NCBI GenBank assembly: GCA_019916065.1 | Contig: CM034243.1 | Location: 27,616,147-27,680,146 of the forward strand | Direction of reading: 5' to 3' | Length of the DNA stretch: 64,000 nt | Source of the DNA: Vitellaria paradoxa | Lineage: Eukaryota > Streptophyta > Magnoliopsida > Ericales > Sapotaceae | In this document: positions 36,459-48,900 of the stretch, piece by piece | Layout: every line of letters begins with the position of its first letter | How positions within the stretch are numbered: the stretch's first letter is position 1 | Made by a program: the position numbers and the translations under genes | The notes under the pieces: generated by a model | Told to the model about the DNA's origin: nothing | Databases searched by the model: none | The model's input: only the letters and a program-made list of their open reading frames with translations

Positions 36459-36586
36459 CCAAGATTGGATATTTCTTTGGACTATGTTTGTTGGCTTTCG
36501 AGCTGAAGAAGAGAATTACCCAATGGAAGAGACTCGGAGAGAAACGGACCCGGTTGACCAACCCATGTCGGCTATCTGTGTACGTT

Positions 36587-36860
36587 CCGTGCAGCGCTCA
36601 AAAAATTTAAAACCTTCAAAAATTTTTAACATTTATTTACTTTTTACCATATTGTGTAAATTATAAATCATAAATTATTTTAAATTATAAAAACTTTACA
36701 GTAACAAAAAAATGATAAAATTCAATAAAAATTGTGCGTTCATAATTCAAGTAGTAAGATAAAAAATAAATAATTTTTAAAAATTTTTAGTATTTTTTTT
36801 AGCAATTTTTAGATCCTTAAATAGAATTTTTATCACTTTTTACCACTCCAATCACCCCTG
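36587..36860. repeat. MITE-like family F, copy 4 (diverged)
   Basis: Contains the degenerate core cataattcaagtagtaagata and ends ttttaccactccaatcac, as in copy 2. The left end is weak. Confidence 0.4.
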
Positions 36861-37092
36861 CAACGAGGAAGTCATATTTTTATGTAAAAATGTAATTTTA
36901 ATGTACATAAATGTTAAGCAAAAATTCAATTTGATTGCATATTAAAAAAATAAAACATTTTAAGAAAAAATTCAAGTTTAATGTACATAAAACTTCAAAT
37001 ATGTGTATTTTTATACTTTTTGTGTCATTTATATATAATAAGAAAGTGAAAATTTTTAAATTTGAGATTTTTCAAACTATTAAAGGTTTCGA

Positions 37093-37228
37093 GTGTGTTT
37101 GGAGTGATAAAAAATAAGATAAAATGAAATAAGTTGAGATTCGTAATTCGTGCAGTGAGATAAAAAGTGAATAGATTTTAGAGTTTTTTAGAATTTTTTT
37201 TTATTTTTTGGCACACCAAACAGTGCCT
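37093..37228. repeat. MITE-like family F, copy 5
   Basis: Begins gtgtgtttggagtgataaa and ends ttttttggcacaccaaaca. It carries the reversed core tcgtaattcgtgcagtgaga. A (TA)n run follows at about 37257-37277. Confidence 0.55.
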
Positions 37229-37289
37229 TCATATATAAACTCTCTCTTACTATTCTCATATATATATATATATATATTTTTATTAAGGT

Positions 37290-37627
37290 GACATTTGGTT
37301 TACATTTCTATTTTCTGTTTTCCATTTTTGTTTTATGTGTTAAAAATCTTAAAACGAAAAAAATAAAAAATGCCCTATTTTCTTCATTTTTTGTTAAAAA
37401 CTCTCAAAATGAGTTTTTACTATTTTTCATTTTATGTGTAAACTCATTTTTTATTTTTAAAAATAAATTTAAAAAACACAAGTAACTAAATGAGTTTTGA
37501 TTTGTTTTCTTTATTTTGAAAAGTACAAAATGAAAAATGAGTTCAAAACCGAAAATAAAAAACAGAAACAAGAAACGAAAAAATAGAAAAACAAATCAAA
37601 CGGAAAATAGAAAAACAAACCAAACGG
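37290..37627. repeat. Small inverted-repeat element
   Basis: The left end acatttggtttacatttc with ttttctgttttcc is matched by the reversed right end ggaaaatagaaaaac / caaaccaaacgg. The right arm is itself duplicated. It is related in ends and composition to 2670-3697. Confidence 0.5.
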
Positions 37628-39491
37628 AAAATACTGTTTGAATAGCTATCAAACAAAATCAACTATGAAACTCAATAATTTGAATTTGAGATATTTTCAG
37701 TCATTGAATTTGTTCAATAGTTATGATTAATTTTTCTCTCTATTTTGGTTGTTTTTTTGGTATTTTCACTTGAAAATACACTCTCTCACATTTCTTGTAT
37801 TTTTTAATACCTTTATATAAAAAATTTTAATTAATATTTTTAAAAAGGTACCAATAGTTGTAATAAATAATTTAATATTTTTAAATAATGTATAGGTACT
37901 TATCAGATAAAATTAATTAATATTTTTTTTAAATTTCATATTCAGACTTTATTTTTCTTTAGAAATTTCTTAAAAAATAAACATTTAAGTGCGCGCTTGG
38001 TTTGCTAAAAAAGTCAAAAATCTCTAAAAAAACCCTAAAAACCTTTATAACTTTTTAACACATTTTGTCTACCTCGTATTTTGTAAAATTTCTATAAATT
38101 TATATATATTTACATATTCCAATATATTTTTACAAATCTCAATGAAGTTTTTATAAGCCTAAATAATAATTTCACAAATCCTAATAACTTTTTTATAAAT
38201 CTCAAAAAACTTTTCAACAACTTTTAGAAAATCTAACATAAACTCTGTTAGAACGGATCAAAAAATCTGTTCCAATCTGTTCCAACAGTTTCTCTCTCTA
38301 ACATTCTGACACAAAGTTAAAAAGTTCTGACATAAATCGGTTTGAACAGATCCAAAAATTTATTCCAACAGTTTCTTTCTCCAACATTCTAACGCAAAAG
38401 TCAAAGTTACATTATTCATTTCTAAAAAATATGGTTTGCTGGTTAACTGTCAAACGCCAAAAAGTTACCAAAACTACGTTTTTTCTTTATTTTTTTTGTC
38501 ACTTCAAACGCTACCTAAATTAAAAATTCAATTTCAATGTATATAAAAACTTAATATTTTAAATACATATACGTGCTGGACCTCTCTTTCCCTCTTCCCT
38601 AATTTCAATTGTTGTAACATTTGTCACTAAATCTCTTTCTTTATCTCTTATTTTATTACTAATTGAAATCTAACTAAATCTCATTCTTTGTCTCTCATTT
38701 TTCAGTAACATCTTACTCATTTCTCTCAATCTTGTCGTATCCACTCATTAATTTCTCCCAACCAAACTCAACTGATTTTTATTCTCTCAAATGCATATTA
38801 GAATATAACAAATTATTTAATTATTTTATAAATTTATATTTGAATTGTTTGTCGATCAAATTATTTTTTATTACCTTTAGAAAGAGGTAATTCCTAGTTT
38901 ACTTATAAATAGAGGTCTCAACCCAGTAAAACCCATCAATTAAGAGCAAGGATTCCAATTTCAAACCTACAAAACTCTAATGCAAACCTTAAACTGACAC
39001 AAATATGTGCATAGGAGGGGAGAATCTAATTTTTTTCCCCTGCAATAGCGTGAAATAAGGGCATTGATAAGGCCATACGGATTCCTCCTCCTCCTTTTAA
39101 AAAGTCATGCATGTGATGAAAATTTTAAAATTAGTCGATGGACGGCAGTGGCATCACATCTTATATGATAATTATAATTATATAATTTAATTTAGCTATA
39201 TTAAAGTGAATCTGAGAACCCAAATGAATCAATCAAATTATTCGATTTCACAATAGGTCCAAAAAAATTGGGGGATTGAATAGAAGAAAAGAGAGATGTT
39301 AACATTGGTTTCAATATTAACTCCTAAGCAGTAAGGTTGGGGTCAGGTTTAGAAACATTTATTTATTTTTAATTAAAAAAATAAATATATTTATATTGTT
39401 AATTTTTAATTCAATAATTCACAAATAATTATTAGAGAGCTGACATTGGTTTGAAACCCTAAAGTCTCAAATCGAAACGTCAATGTCTAAT

Positions 39492-39629
39492 GGTGCGTTT
39501 GGTACGCTGAAGAACGTTGAAAAATTTGAGAACCTCTAAAAGTCATTCACTTTTTATCTCACTATATAAATTACAAACTTACAAATTATATCATTTTGTC
39601 TCATTTTTTGTCAATCTAAACACTCCTTA
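39492..39629. repeat. MITE-like family F, copy 6
   Basis: Begins ggtgcgtttggtacgctga and ends tcaatctaaacactcc, with ttcactttttatctcacta in the core. Confidence 0.45.
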
Positions 39630-39756
39630 AAAGTTTGTTTAACGCGATATAAAATATTAAAAAATTTAAAAAATTTCTAAAAATTATTATTTTTTATTTT
39701 ACTATACGAATTACGAACTTATAAATTATTTTATTTTTTGTCGCACCAAACAATTA
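39630..39756. repeat. MITE-like family F, copy 7
   Basis: Directly follows copy 6. It carries actatacgaattacgaac and ends tttgtcgcaccaaacaa. Confidence 0.45.
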
Positions 39757-39906
39757 AGTTTTCCCAAATTTCAAACCCGGTACCAATCGGGCCAAGAAAT
39801 CTTACTCTACCTCCTCGTCAAAGGCTCAGAAACCCGACAACGGAGGTTTAAGCCTCCCAGCCGAACTGCAGAGAGGTGGAAGAACGAAGAATCGAAAACG
39901 CTAATC

Positions 39907-42900
39907 ATGTACGGAGGAGGTGAGTGCCATAACCGTGTATCTCTCTACCCGTATATACATATAGATGTATACATGCTCGTATAGACCGTGCATCTCTCTA
40001 ACCGTATACACATAATGGTGGTGTTGTTTCGTTGTTAACAGATGAAGTCTCTGCCATAGTCATAGACTTGGGTTCGCACACTTGTAAAGCTGGTTACGCA
40101 GGAGAAGATGCCCCCAAAGCCGTCTTTCCATCTGTAAGCATTGCTTTTCTTCGATTTCTTAAGAAATTCATGTGCTTTTGAGGTTTTATTTCGCTCAATT
40201 GCAATGCAATTCTCAGTGACTTGTCTCGGAGTTTTGTTTATTTATTTTTTTTGGGTAGGAAGAAGACCCACAATTTTGTTTTACTGTTTTCCCATCTTAC
40301 ATTTTGTAAACTAAGGTTGAGCTATGTAGCAGTATATATACAGAGTGATACGCCATTGGAGTTGCTCTGTGACTCTTTTTGGCAACTCTTTGGAATAAAC
40401 CCTCAAACTTCTTGGTATCTTCTGGGTAGGAAGAAGACCCACAATTTTGTTTTACTGTTTTCCCATCGTACATTTTGTAAACTAAGGTTGAGCTATGTAG
40501 GAGTATATATACAGAGTGATACGCCATTGGAGTTGCTCTGTGACTCTTTTTGGTAACTCTTTGGAATAAACCCTCAAACTTCTTGGTATCTTCTGGGTAG
40601 GAAGAAGACCCACAATTTTGTTTTACTTTTTCCCATCTTTCATTTTTGTAAACTAAGATTGAGCTATGTAGGAGCGTAACTACACTGATACATGTGAGTC
40701 TTTTTTGGAACTCTTTGGAATAAACCCTCAAACTTCTTGGTCTCTTCTGGGTAGGAAGAAGACCCACAATTTTGTTTTTCTGTTTTCCCATTCATTTTGT
40801 AAACTAAGATCAGGCTATGTAGGAGTGTATAGACACTGTGATACAACATTGGAGTGGCTCTGTAACTCCTTTTGGTAACTCTGTAGAATAAATCCTCAAA
40901 CTTCTTGGTATCCACATGCGTTTTTATGCACTTTGTGTGGTGGAATGCAAACAATTTGACCAAAAGGTAGGGTGTCGTCTGGAAGTTATGAATCCAGCGT
41001 TGTTTTAGAACTTTATAGCAAGCATATGGTGATCTGAGAAAGTCACTTAATGCGATGTTGTGGCACTGTTTCCAGTTATATGTTTCATAGAGCTAGTTTT
41101 TGTGTTTTTTATTGGCTTTACAATTATGTCGAGGAAATATTGGTGGCTTTTTTTGTTTTTTTAACTTTGTTAATGTTATGATGCCATGATTGTTTCTGTC
41201 AGTATTCAAGTTCATACTCCTTTTTTTTTGCTTGCTCAAAAGCATTGTTTTTTTCGATTCTTTGTATTTTATGTCAGATTTTTTTTAATTATATGTTGAC
41301 GATCCCAATATATGTGTGCTTAAAGGTTGCTGGATCAATTGATCAAATGGACGTTGATGACTCTGATAATCGCGAAAGGAGCTCTGGATCTGTTCCTGAT
41401 TCTAAGAATATTGTTAGAACTTTTGACTCGGATAAATCTAAAGGAAAACGCAAATTATATGTAGGATCTCAAGCCTTAGGATACCGACGGGATCATATGG
41501 AGGTTAGTTTGTTGTTTACGTTTAATGTGGTATCATGTGACACAATTTTCAATGTTTTCATTTTTTTTTGTCGTCTTTGATCATAAAATTTGCTATTTCT
41601 TCAGGTGCTGTCACCCATTAAGGATGGAGTTATTGTTGACTGGGATATAGTTGATAGCATCTGGGACCATGCTTTCAGGTAAGGCAAATTGTAGATTATC
41701 TGTTTGAGCAAAATTATGCTTATCTGGCTCTCTCTTCAACTGATGGAAGTTTGGCTTGCATAATCTGCAGCCTGCTTAATTACGTGCTGCAGTAGATGGT
41801 CAATATTTTGTCCTTTCTTCATATTAGCTTCAGAGCTCTTTCTTCTTTCGTTATTCTTTATACTCTATAACTTTTAGAAAGTTTTCTATTATGCAATTGT
41901 TTTCTGGTTTTAAATTATATATATATATATATATTTCTATACAGAAAAGAACAATGTTACTTGTGTTTCCATTGTGTCTTGGTTGATATTAACTAGAATG
42001 CTTTGTTTCTTTTTTTTCTCTTTTTTGCTTTTGCTGTGATTTTTATAAAATTGTTGTTGGTTATCACCCAAAAAAAAAAAAAGGTATTTCTTTGAATTTC
42101 CCACTTATATTATTTTTGGCCTTTGTTGATTTTAGGGAATGTCTGCTGATTGATCCTAAAGAGCACCCCATGCTAGTTGCTGAACCATCTTCTAACAGTC
42201 AACAACAAAGAGAAAAGTGAGTTTGCACGGGTGCCCATCTGTTGGTTTGTTGATATATACACTGGAATGATCCTCATCCTTTTCTGATAGGAGCTTTGTT
42301 TCAAAATTGTGATATTATGACCTAGGCTCCTAGTGTGGTAATTATGATTTGACTGCTATTTTTTTTTTGGATCAAGATAAATAATAAAATGATGTAGTTG
42401 TCAATCATCCAGTCAAATGTTGCCCTGTATCTATCAAAGTAGCTGAATTTGCTGCTTATGTTAGCGGGACAATTTAAACATTCTTCCTTTACAAATTGTG
42501 GTTGTCTGGTCATCAAACAAAATGAAATACTCCAATCGAGGGCTTCATGGATTCTGGTATTTTGCATCATCCAAAGTTGAAAACTAAGAGTCTAATTTAT
42601 TTATTTCATTTTTTTTTAATTGAAGCTGAACTGAAGAGTCTATTTAAGTCGGAAGAAGTCCGTCATGTTGGATGAATAAAGCAATTTGCTTAATTTCTTA
42701 GAAGTAATTGTGTTGAAAACAATCTTTTTTAGAAAATTATTCCTTTTTATGTGGATTTCCTAGATTCAACATCAAACATTTAGCTCACCTCGGAATTTAA
42801 AAAAAAAAAAAAAAAGAATGGTTATTTCTACTTGGGCCCTGTTTGTATCAGGAAATGGTTTTTGTAAAATGCCTTTGGAGCTAATACATTTTTTTTTTTT

Positions 42901-45900
42901 TTTTTTTTTTATGAGTAACCTTTGAAGAGAGTACTTTACAAGGTTCAAACTGTTAGTCTGTTATTAAGAACATTGATTTCTACCACTGTACAACATTCCG
43001 CATAGAAGTGTATTACACAATTTTCAAACTTTGATTCTCCTGGGCTGGGCTAATTTGTGGAAGTTCAAACCATGTGCTAGGTCCTGTCTGTTGCTGTTGT
43101 GAGATTGACAGTAGCATGGAAACTATTTGTGATGTAGTTCAGAGAAACTATAAGAGGGCAGGGAGAAGACATGCAATATTTCAACATCCTTTGCTAGAAT
43201 ATTGAAATTTTCACTTGACTGCAAGGCATGCCCAGATTCATGGCACTGTGTTATTCAAGTAAAACAGTGTCTTTTTTCTGTTAAGCAAACCCTGTGATCC
43301 ATAGCTTGGAGGTTGTACGGTTAGCTACTTGTTAACCATATAGTTTCAGTTGATGAAACCAAGATACAGCTATGTGAAGTTACGTTATAGTGACATGTTT
43401 TAGAAAAACTCTTGAAAGATAAGTAGGATTATGACCACATTGATACACACTAGCAATCATAGGATCACGAAACTAGCAATTACGAACTGAAAGAGCAAAG
43501 ACAAATAGAAATAGTGGTGAGAAGTTGGGAGTTGGGACAACCATGGGAAATTTTCAGGTGAGTCCGAGTCTATCACCTTGGTTTGTAGATATTTTCTTCC
43601 CCTACAAGCCTTTTAACCTTTGTCAATATGACAAAATATGTTGATATGATATCTTAAAAGACGCTAAAATGCATATGAACCTAAATGATTTCAAGAAAAC
43701 TTCCAACTAGGCATGCTATAATTTTCAGCAGAATATATATTAGTGAGTTTACCACTTTTAGGGAAGAATCAAATTTTATGTTCTATAGGAGAATCAGTAG
43801 GGAAGAAGTAAAAGAAGTATTAAAAAGGATGAAGAATGGGAAAGCAGTTGGGCCAGATGGTATCCCAATAGGTTTGGAGGTGCTTAGGAGAGGATGGCAT
43901 AAGTTGGTTGACAAAACTTTTTAATGTAGTGCTAAAGAGCAAGAAGATGACTGATGCATGGAGGAAAAGTATCCTTATACCCATATACAAGAACAAAGGA
44001 GATATTCAGAATTGTGCGAACTACCGCGGGATTAAATTGATGAGCCATACAATGAAATTATGAGAGAGAGTTATTGAGAGAAGGCTAAGAAGGATAACAA
44101 ACATTTCAGAGAACCAATTTGGTTTCATGCCTGGAAGATCAACCATGGAGGCTATCTTTCTCTTGAGGAGGTTAATGGAACAGTATAGAGAAGATAAAAA
44201 AGATTTACATATAGTGTTCATCGATTTAGAGAAGGCATATGACCGGGTTCCTAGGGAGATTCTATGGAGAGTATTGGAAAAGAAAGGAGTGTGTGTCGCA
44301 TATATTGAGACAATAAAGGACATGTATGATAGAGCCATGACATCTATACGGACAACTAGTGGAGAGACTAACGAGTTCCCTATCACGATTGGTTTACATC
44401 AAGGCTCAGCGTTAAGCCCGTACTTGTTTGCTTTAGTTATGGATGAGATTACAAGACATATTCAGGATGAGGTGCAGTGGTGTATGCTATTTGCAGATGA
44501 TATTGTTTTAGTAGATGAGACGAGAGAAGGAGTGAATGCTAAGCTAGAATTGTGGCGGGATACGTTAGAGACAAAAGGGTTTAGGCTAAGCCGATATAAG
44601 ACGGAATATATGGAATGTAAGTTTAGTCAAAGTAGGATAACGGGTAGTATAGAAGTAAGTTTAGGCACACAAAAGATTGTAGAGAAAGATAAATTTAGGT
44701 ACTTTGGATCTATGGTGCAACAAGATGGAGGGATTGATACTGATATAAGTCACAGGATTCAAGCCGGGTGGACCAAATGGAGGAGTGCTTCGGGGGTTTT
44801 GTGTGACCGAAAAGTCTCCCTCAAGATGAAAGGAAAGTATTATAAGGTAGCGGTTAGACCAGCGCTGCTATATGGATTAGAGTGTTGGGCAGTAAAGCAT
44901 AATCATGGTCAGAATATGGCAGTTGCAGAGATGAGGATGCTAAGGTGAATGTGCGGGATTACAAGGAAAGATAGGATTAGGAACGAGGAGATTAGGGGTA
45001 AAGTAGGAATAGCACCGATTGAAGATAAAATGAGAGAAAACCGATTAAGATGGTTTAACTATGTTAGAAGGCGTCCAGCAGAGGCACCTGTTAGAAGGTG
45101 TGAAAGTATGGAGATTGCCAGGAGTAGGAGAGATAGAGGAAGACCCAAGAGAAGCTGGAAATAAACTATTAAATATGAGCTGACCTACCTAGATATATCG
45201 GAGGACATGACCCTAAACAGATCTAATTGGCGTCGACAAATCCATATAGCCGACCCCACTTAGTAGGAAAAGGCTTGGTTTGGTTTGGTTTAATATATAT
45301 TAGTGAGTACTCTCATATGACCTCTATCATGGATATGAAGGCTGAGGTTTGGGTTTGAACAAACCTTTTGTTTTTGAAATGGATGTTAAATGTAGGGTAA
45401 TGCTAAATGCATTCTACTTTTGGCTTCCTACACCAATACAAAACACTATTCATTGTGAGAAGAGATGGAGTGTGGGAAGCTAAAAGTGGAGTGCATTTAA
45501 TATTTTCCTAAATATAATATATTAACGACTTTAGAGTTTCTTGTCTTGTAGAGCTCTCACTTCTTTGTCTTTTGTTGACTTGAATCCAATTATTCTGACG
45601 ATAAATGAATTGCCTAATGCCAAACCAAACTAATATATCCTGCATATAGATTTATGTTTAGCAAAGTAACTTGTTACATATCTGACAGGACATCAGAGCT
45701 TATGTTTGAAAAATACGAAATTCCTGCACTCTTTTTGGCCAAGAACGCTGTACGTACTCCATTCCATCCTTGACATTTCTTTTTAAGAAAATCATTTTCA
45801 ATGCAAATTGAAGAACTGTTATTCATTATCTGCTTTTGTTCTCTCTCTCTTTTACCAAGATCATTGCAGTCTTTAATTTGGTATAAAATAACCTTAATGT

Positions 45901-48900
45901 TGAAATGTCAGGTTCTCACATCTTTTGCATCAGGGCGGGCCACCTCTTTAGTTGTTGACAGGTAGGCATTTATACGACAGTTACCAATCATGAATCCTGG
46001 GTTTTCTTATTTCGGCATTTGATATTGGAAACTATGTGCTGCCACATTTGTATTTTTACCACCTCATGCATTATAATAGCTTCTTGTACAGCATTAAACA
46101 TCTTCATAATCTTTCTGTTAGACTGTTAGCACTTTGGAATTTTTCAAATCATAAAGAAACTTTGATATGTATTTAATTTCTGAAATTTCTTAACAGAAGA
46201 TGGACTGGAGAAAGCTTTTAAATGGCCTAATATAACGTCATTGATGAACAGTTAAGTTTAAGCACATTCCTGACAAGAAAAAAGGCACTTGTGAGTGGAA
46301 TGAGATTGGATAGACAGTTCCTCTCGGCGCATGTTTAGGCAATTCTGCTAACATGCACCACCTTAGGAATACCAGTAGGCGGCACCCCTCTTCACTGAGG
46401 GGCTACATTAGGAAAACTTTTCAAGTTAGTCAGGTCACTATCGACGTTGATGAGGATTTTAAGATTAAAGGAGGAACCAGAATCGTGGAAAGAGGAAGTG
46501 GTTATGTCCGAGTAATGGTTTTATATGAGGAAGAACTTCGATGGCTGCAGGAAATGTGCTGGAAATCCAAGGGGAGGAAAGACAACAAAGTGCAGTTGGG
46601 AAGCTTCAGAGGAGGTGCCAGAACAGTGGTATGCTCTTTAATATCTGATGGTTTAGGCAGATTACTTGAACTTCGTTTATTTGCCCCTTTTGGGAGAAGG
46701 ATGGTCATAATTCTAGAGTTGGTGGAAGGGGTTGGCTGGAATTTTTTTGCCAAACTTATTGATTCATTCTTCTGTGAGAGTCCAATGGTCCCAAATAATG
46801 CTTTTATTCTTAAAGGTATATTGGGCCAGAATGCTGGCAGCTACTTGCAGCATAAAATGGATTCGAGATCTCATTTTCAGGCAGCTGGTTGTTCGGTGCA
46901 GCACAATATGAATTCAAGATCTTATCTACATGCTGCCGCTATACCAGATTGGAATGAACATAAAATTCGAAGTTCCTTTAATAAAAAGCATGTTACAGTC
47001 AATTTTGATGATGCAATACCAAGCAGCCATAGCATGGCTAGATGTTTGGTTGGGAGTTTCAGGGGTACAGGCCTTGTTTTGCCTGATACCAACAAAGTCC
47101 AAAATTGGGTTCATCGGAAATGGAATTTTCCGGGGGGAGTTGCTGTTAAAGAACTAGAAGAAGGAAGGTATCTTTTTATTTTTCCCTCCAAAGAGTTAGC
47201 ATCTCAGACTTTACAGAAAGATCATTTCATAGAAGGAAACTATTTATTCTTGGACACATGGCATAGCTGGATATGCTGTTCTAGAAGAGGCTGGAGCAAT
47301 AGTTCTGTTTGGATAAAAGTAATAGGTATACCAGTTTATCTTTGGAACATCAATGTGTTTCAAAGCATAGGTAACTTCTGTGGAGGGTTTCAAGGTATTG
47401 ATGAGGGCTGGAACAGTTCATCTCAATTCAAATGGATTAGATTAAAAGTTAAAGGAGATGGTAGATCAGTCCCAGCCTCTGTTCCAATAATTGTTGGGCA
47501 ATCTAAATATGACTGTCCAATTTGGGTTGAGAGGAAACCATGGGTGGACTGGATAGAAGCATCCTCCATCAGTGGAGTTTTCCGGCCATCGGGGGGGGGG
47601 GAAGCTGAAGGAGGCGCGTGGGAATGTGGCAGATTCAATGAAGGAATTCAATCTTGGTAACCGGAAAGACCAAGTAATTAAGAAGGCCCAGAAACCCAAA
47701 AGACTCCCCAAAGAAGCCAGGAAAGTTAAATGGGTCTAGGTGGATAGAAAGTCACAGGAAACAAAGAGGGATTTTCACTATTCAATGAATCAGAATGGCA
47801 GCCTATTAAGGAACAAATTTGAAATTCTCGGAAAGTTGGAAGACTAGGAATTTAGGCATCCTATTAATGATAGGAAGCCCCAAATTAATGATGTCCTCAC
47901 AACAATAAATACTCCATACGAACAGTCATCAAGGCAGATGCAAATCCCCTCCCAGTTGGCTGCGGCTAGTCCTGACAGAGAAAGACTCTTTGAGAAGAAA
48001 TATTGTTCAAGGAGGACAGGTCTTAAACCTAAAATGGATGGAAGATTATCTTTGCCTGTAGTTCCTTCCTGCCTAACTTCTAATACTGATTGGATTGGAG
48101 AGGACTCAATTTTTGGGGAAAGAATTCAGTTGGGTGCTGTTTCAGACTCAGAAGATTTGTCTAAGCCTCTGCAGTGTACCCCCCTTGCTTCCTATAGCCT
48201 TGAAGAATGGAATTCTGAGGTACTTTTACTAGGAGATTGTGGTCAAGACTAGCAAAAAATTTCAGCATGGGTCATAAAAAGAATGAAGTCTTTCAAGAAA
48301 ATTTTGGGGATCTCTAGTGAGGATTTGGAAGACAAACTTATGGATTTGCTCCAATCTATTGAAGAGAAAAGAAGAAATCAACAAAGTGGGGAAAAGAAAA
48401 AACACCAAGGAATCAACAGAGGTATTCGAGAACTTAAGAATCTGCAATGGTCATTATCTTATGGGAAAGGAACTCAACAGGATTCTCATTTTGGCTGTTA
48501 GTGTAGAAGGGAGAGGCAAGTAACCATTATCATTGTGTTTGTAATGAAGCCAAAAATTCTGAGTTGGAATATCAGAGGATGTTGTGGGTCGGAGAAAAGG
48601 TTGGTCATCAAGGCTGCTCTAAAACAGTGGCACCCAGATGTGGTCTGTTTGCAGGAAACAAAACTAACCTCTATAGATGATACTATCGTCAGATCACTGT
48701 GGGGTGGTAATTGGGTGCAATGGGTAGCTATAAATTCTCTTGGAGCATTAGGAGGAATTCTAGTGATGTGGGATAGCAGGAAGCTGTTACTGCTGGATTC
48801 AGAGGCTGGTAATTATTCCCTATCTTGTTTGTTCCAGCAGATTGAGATGGATATCACTTGGTCTTTCACAGGGGTTTATGGACCAATTGATAACAACTCA

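Larger units (their letters stand above)
36459..39906. other. Divergent intergenic region between the SirB1-type gene and ARP4
   Basis: Both promoters must lie here, at opposite ends. The middle is AT-rich and holds four family-F copies and one 0.34 kb inverted-repeat element. The last 140 bases before ARP4 are noticeably more GC-rich, as is usual for a leader. No TATA box was assigned. Confidence 0.6.

Noticed and set aside
40253..40911. Regular repeat array that could be mistaken for a CRISPR-like array
   Set aside because: The units are about 171 bp with no alternating short repeat and unique spacer, and they lie in a plant intron. It is a minisatellite.
44127..45164. Two adjacent ORFs that could be called host genes
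   Set aside because: They are consecutive pieces of one RTE reverse transcriptase inside a transposon with perfect target duplications.
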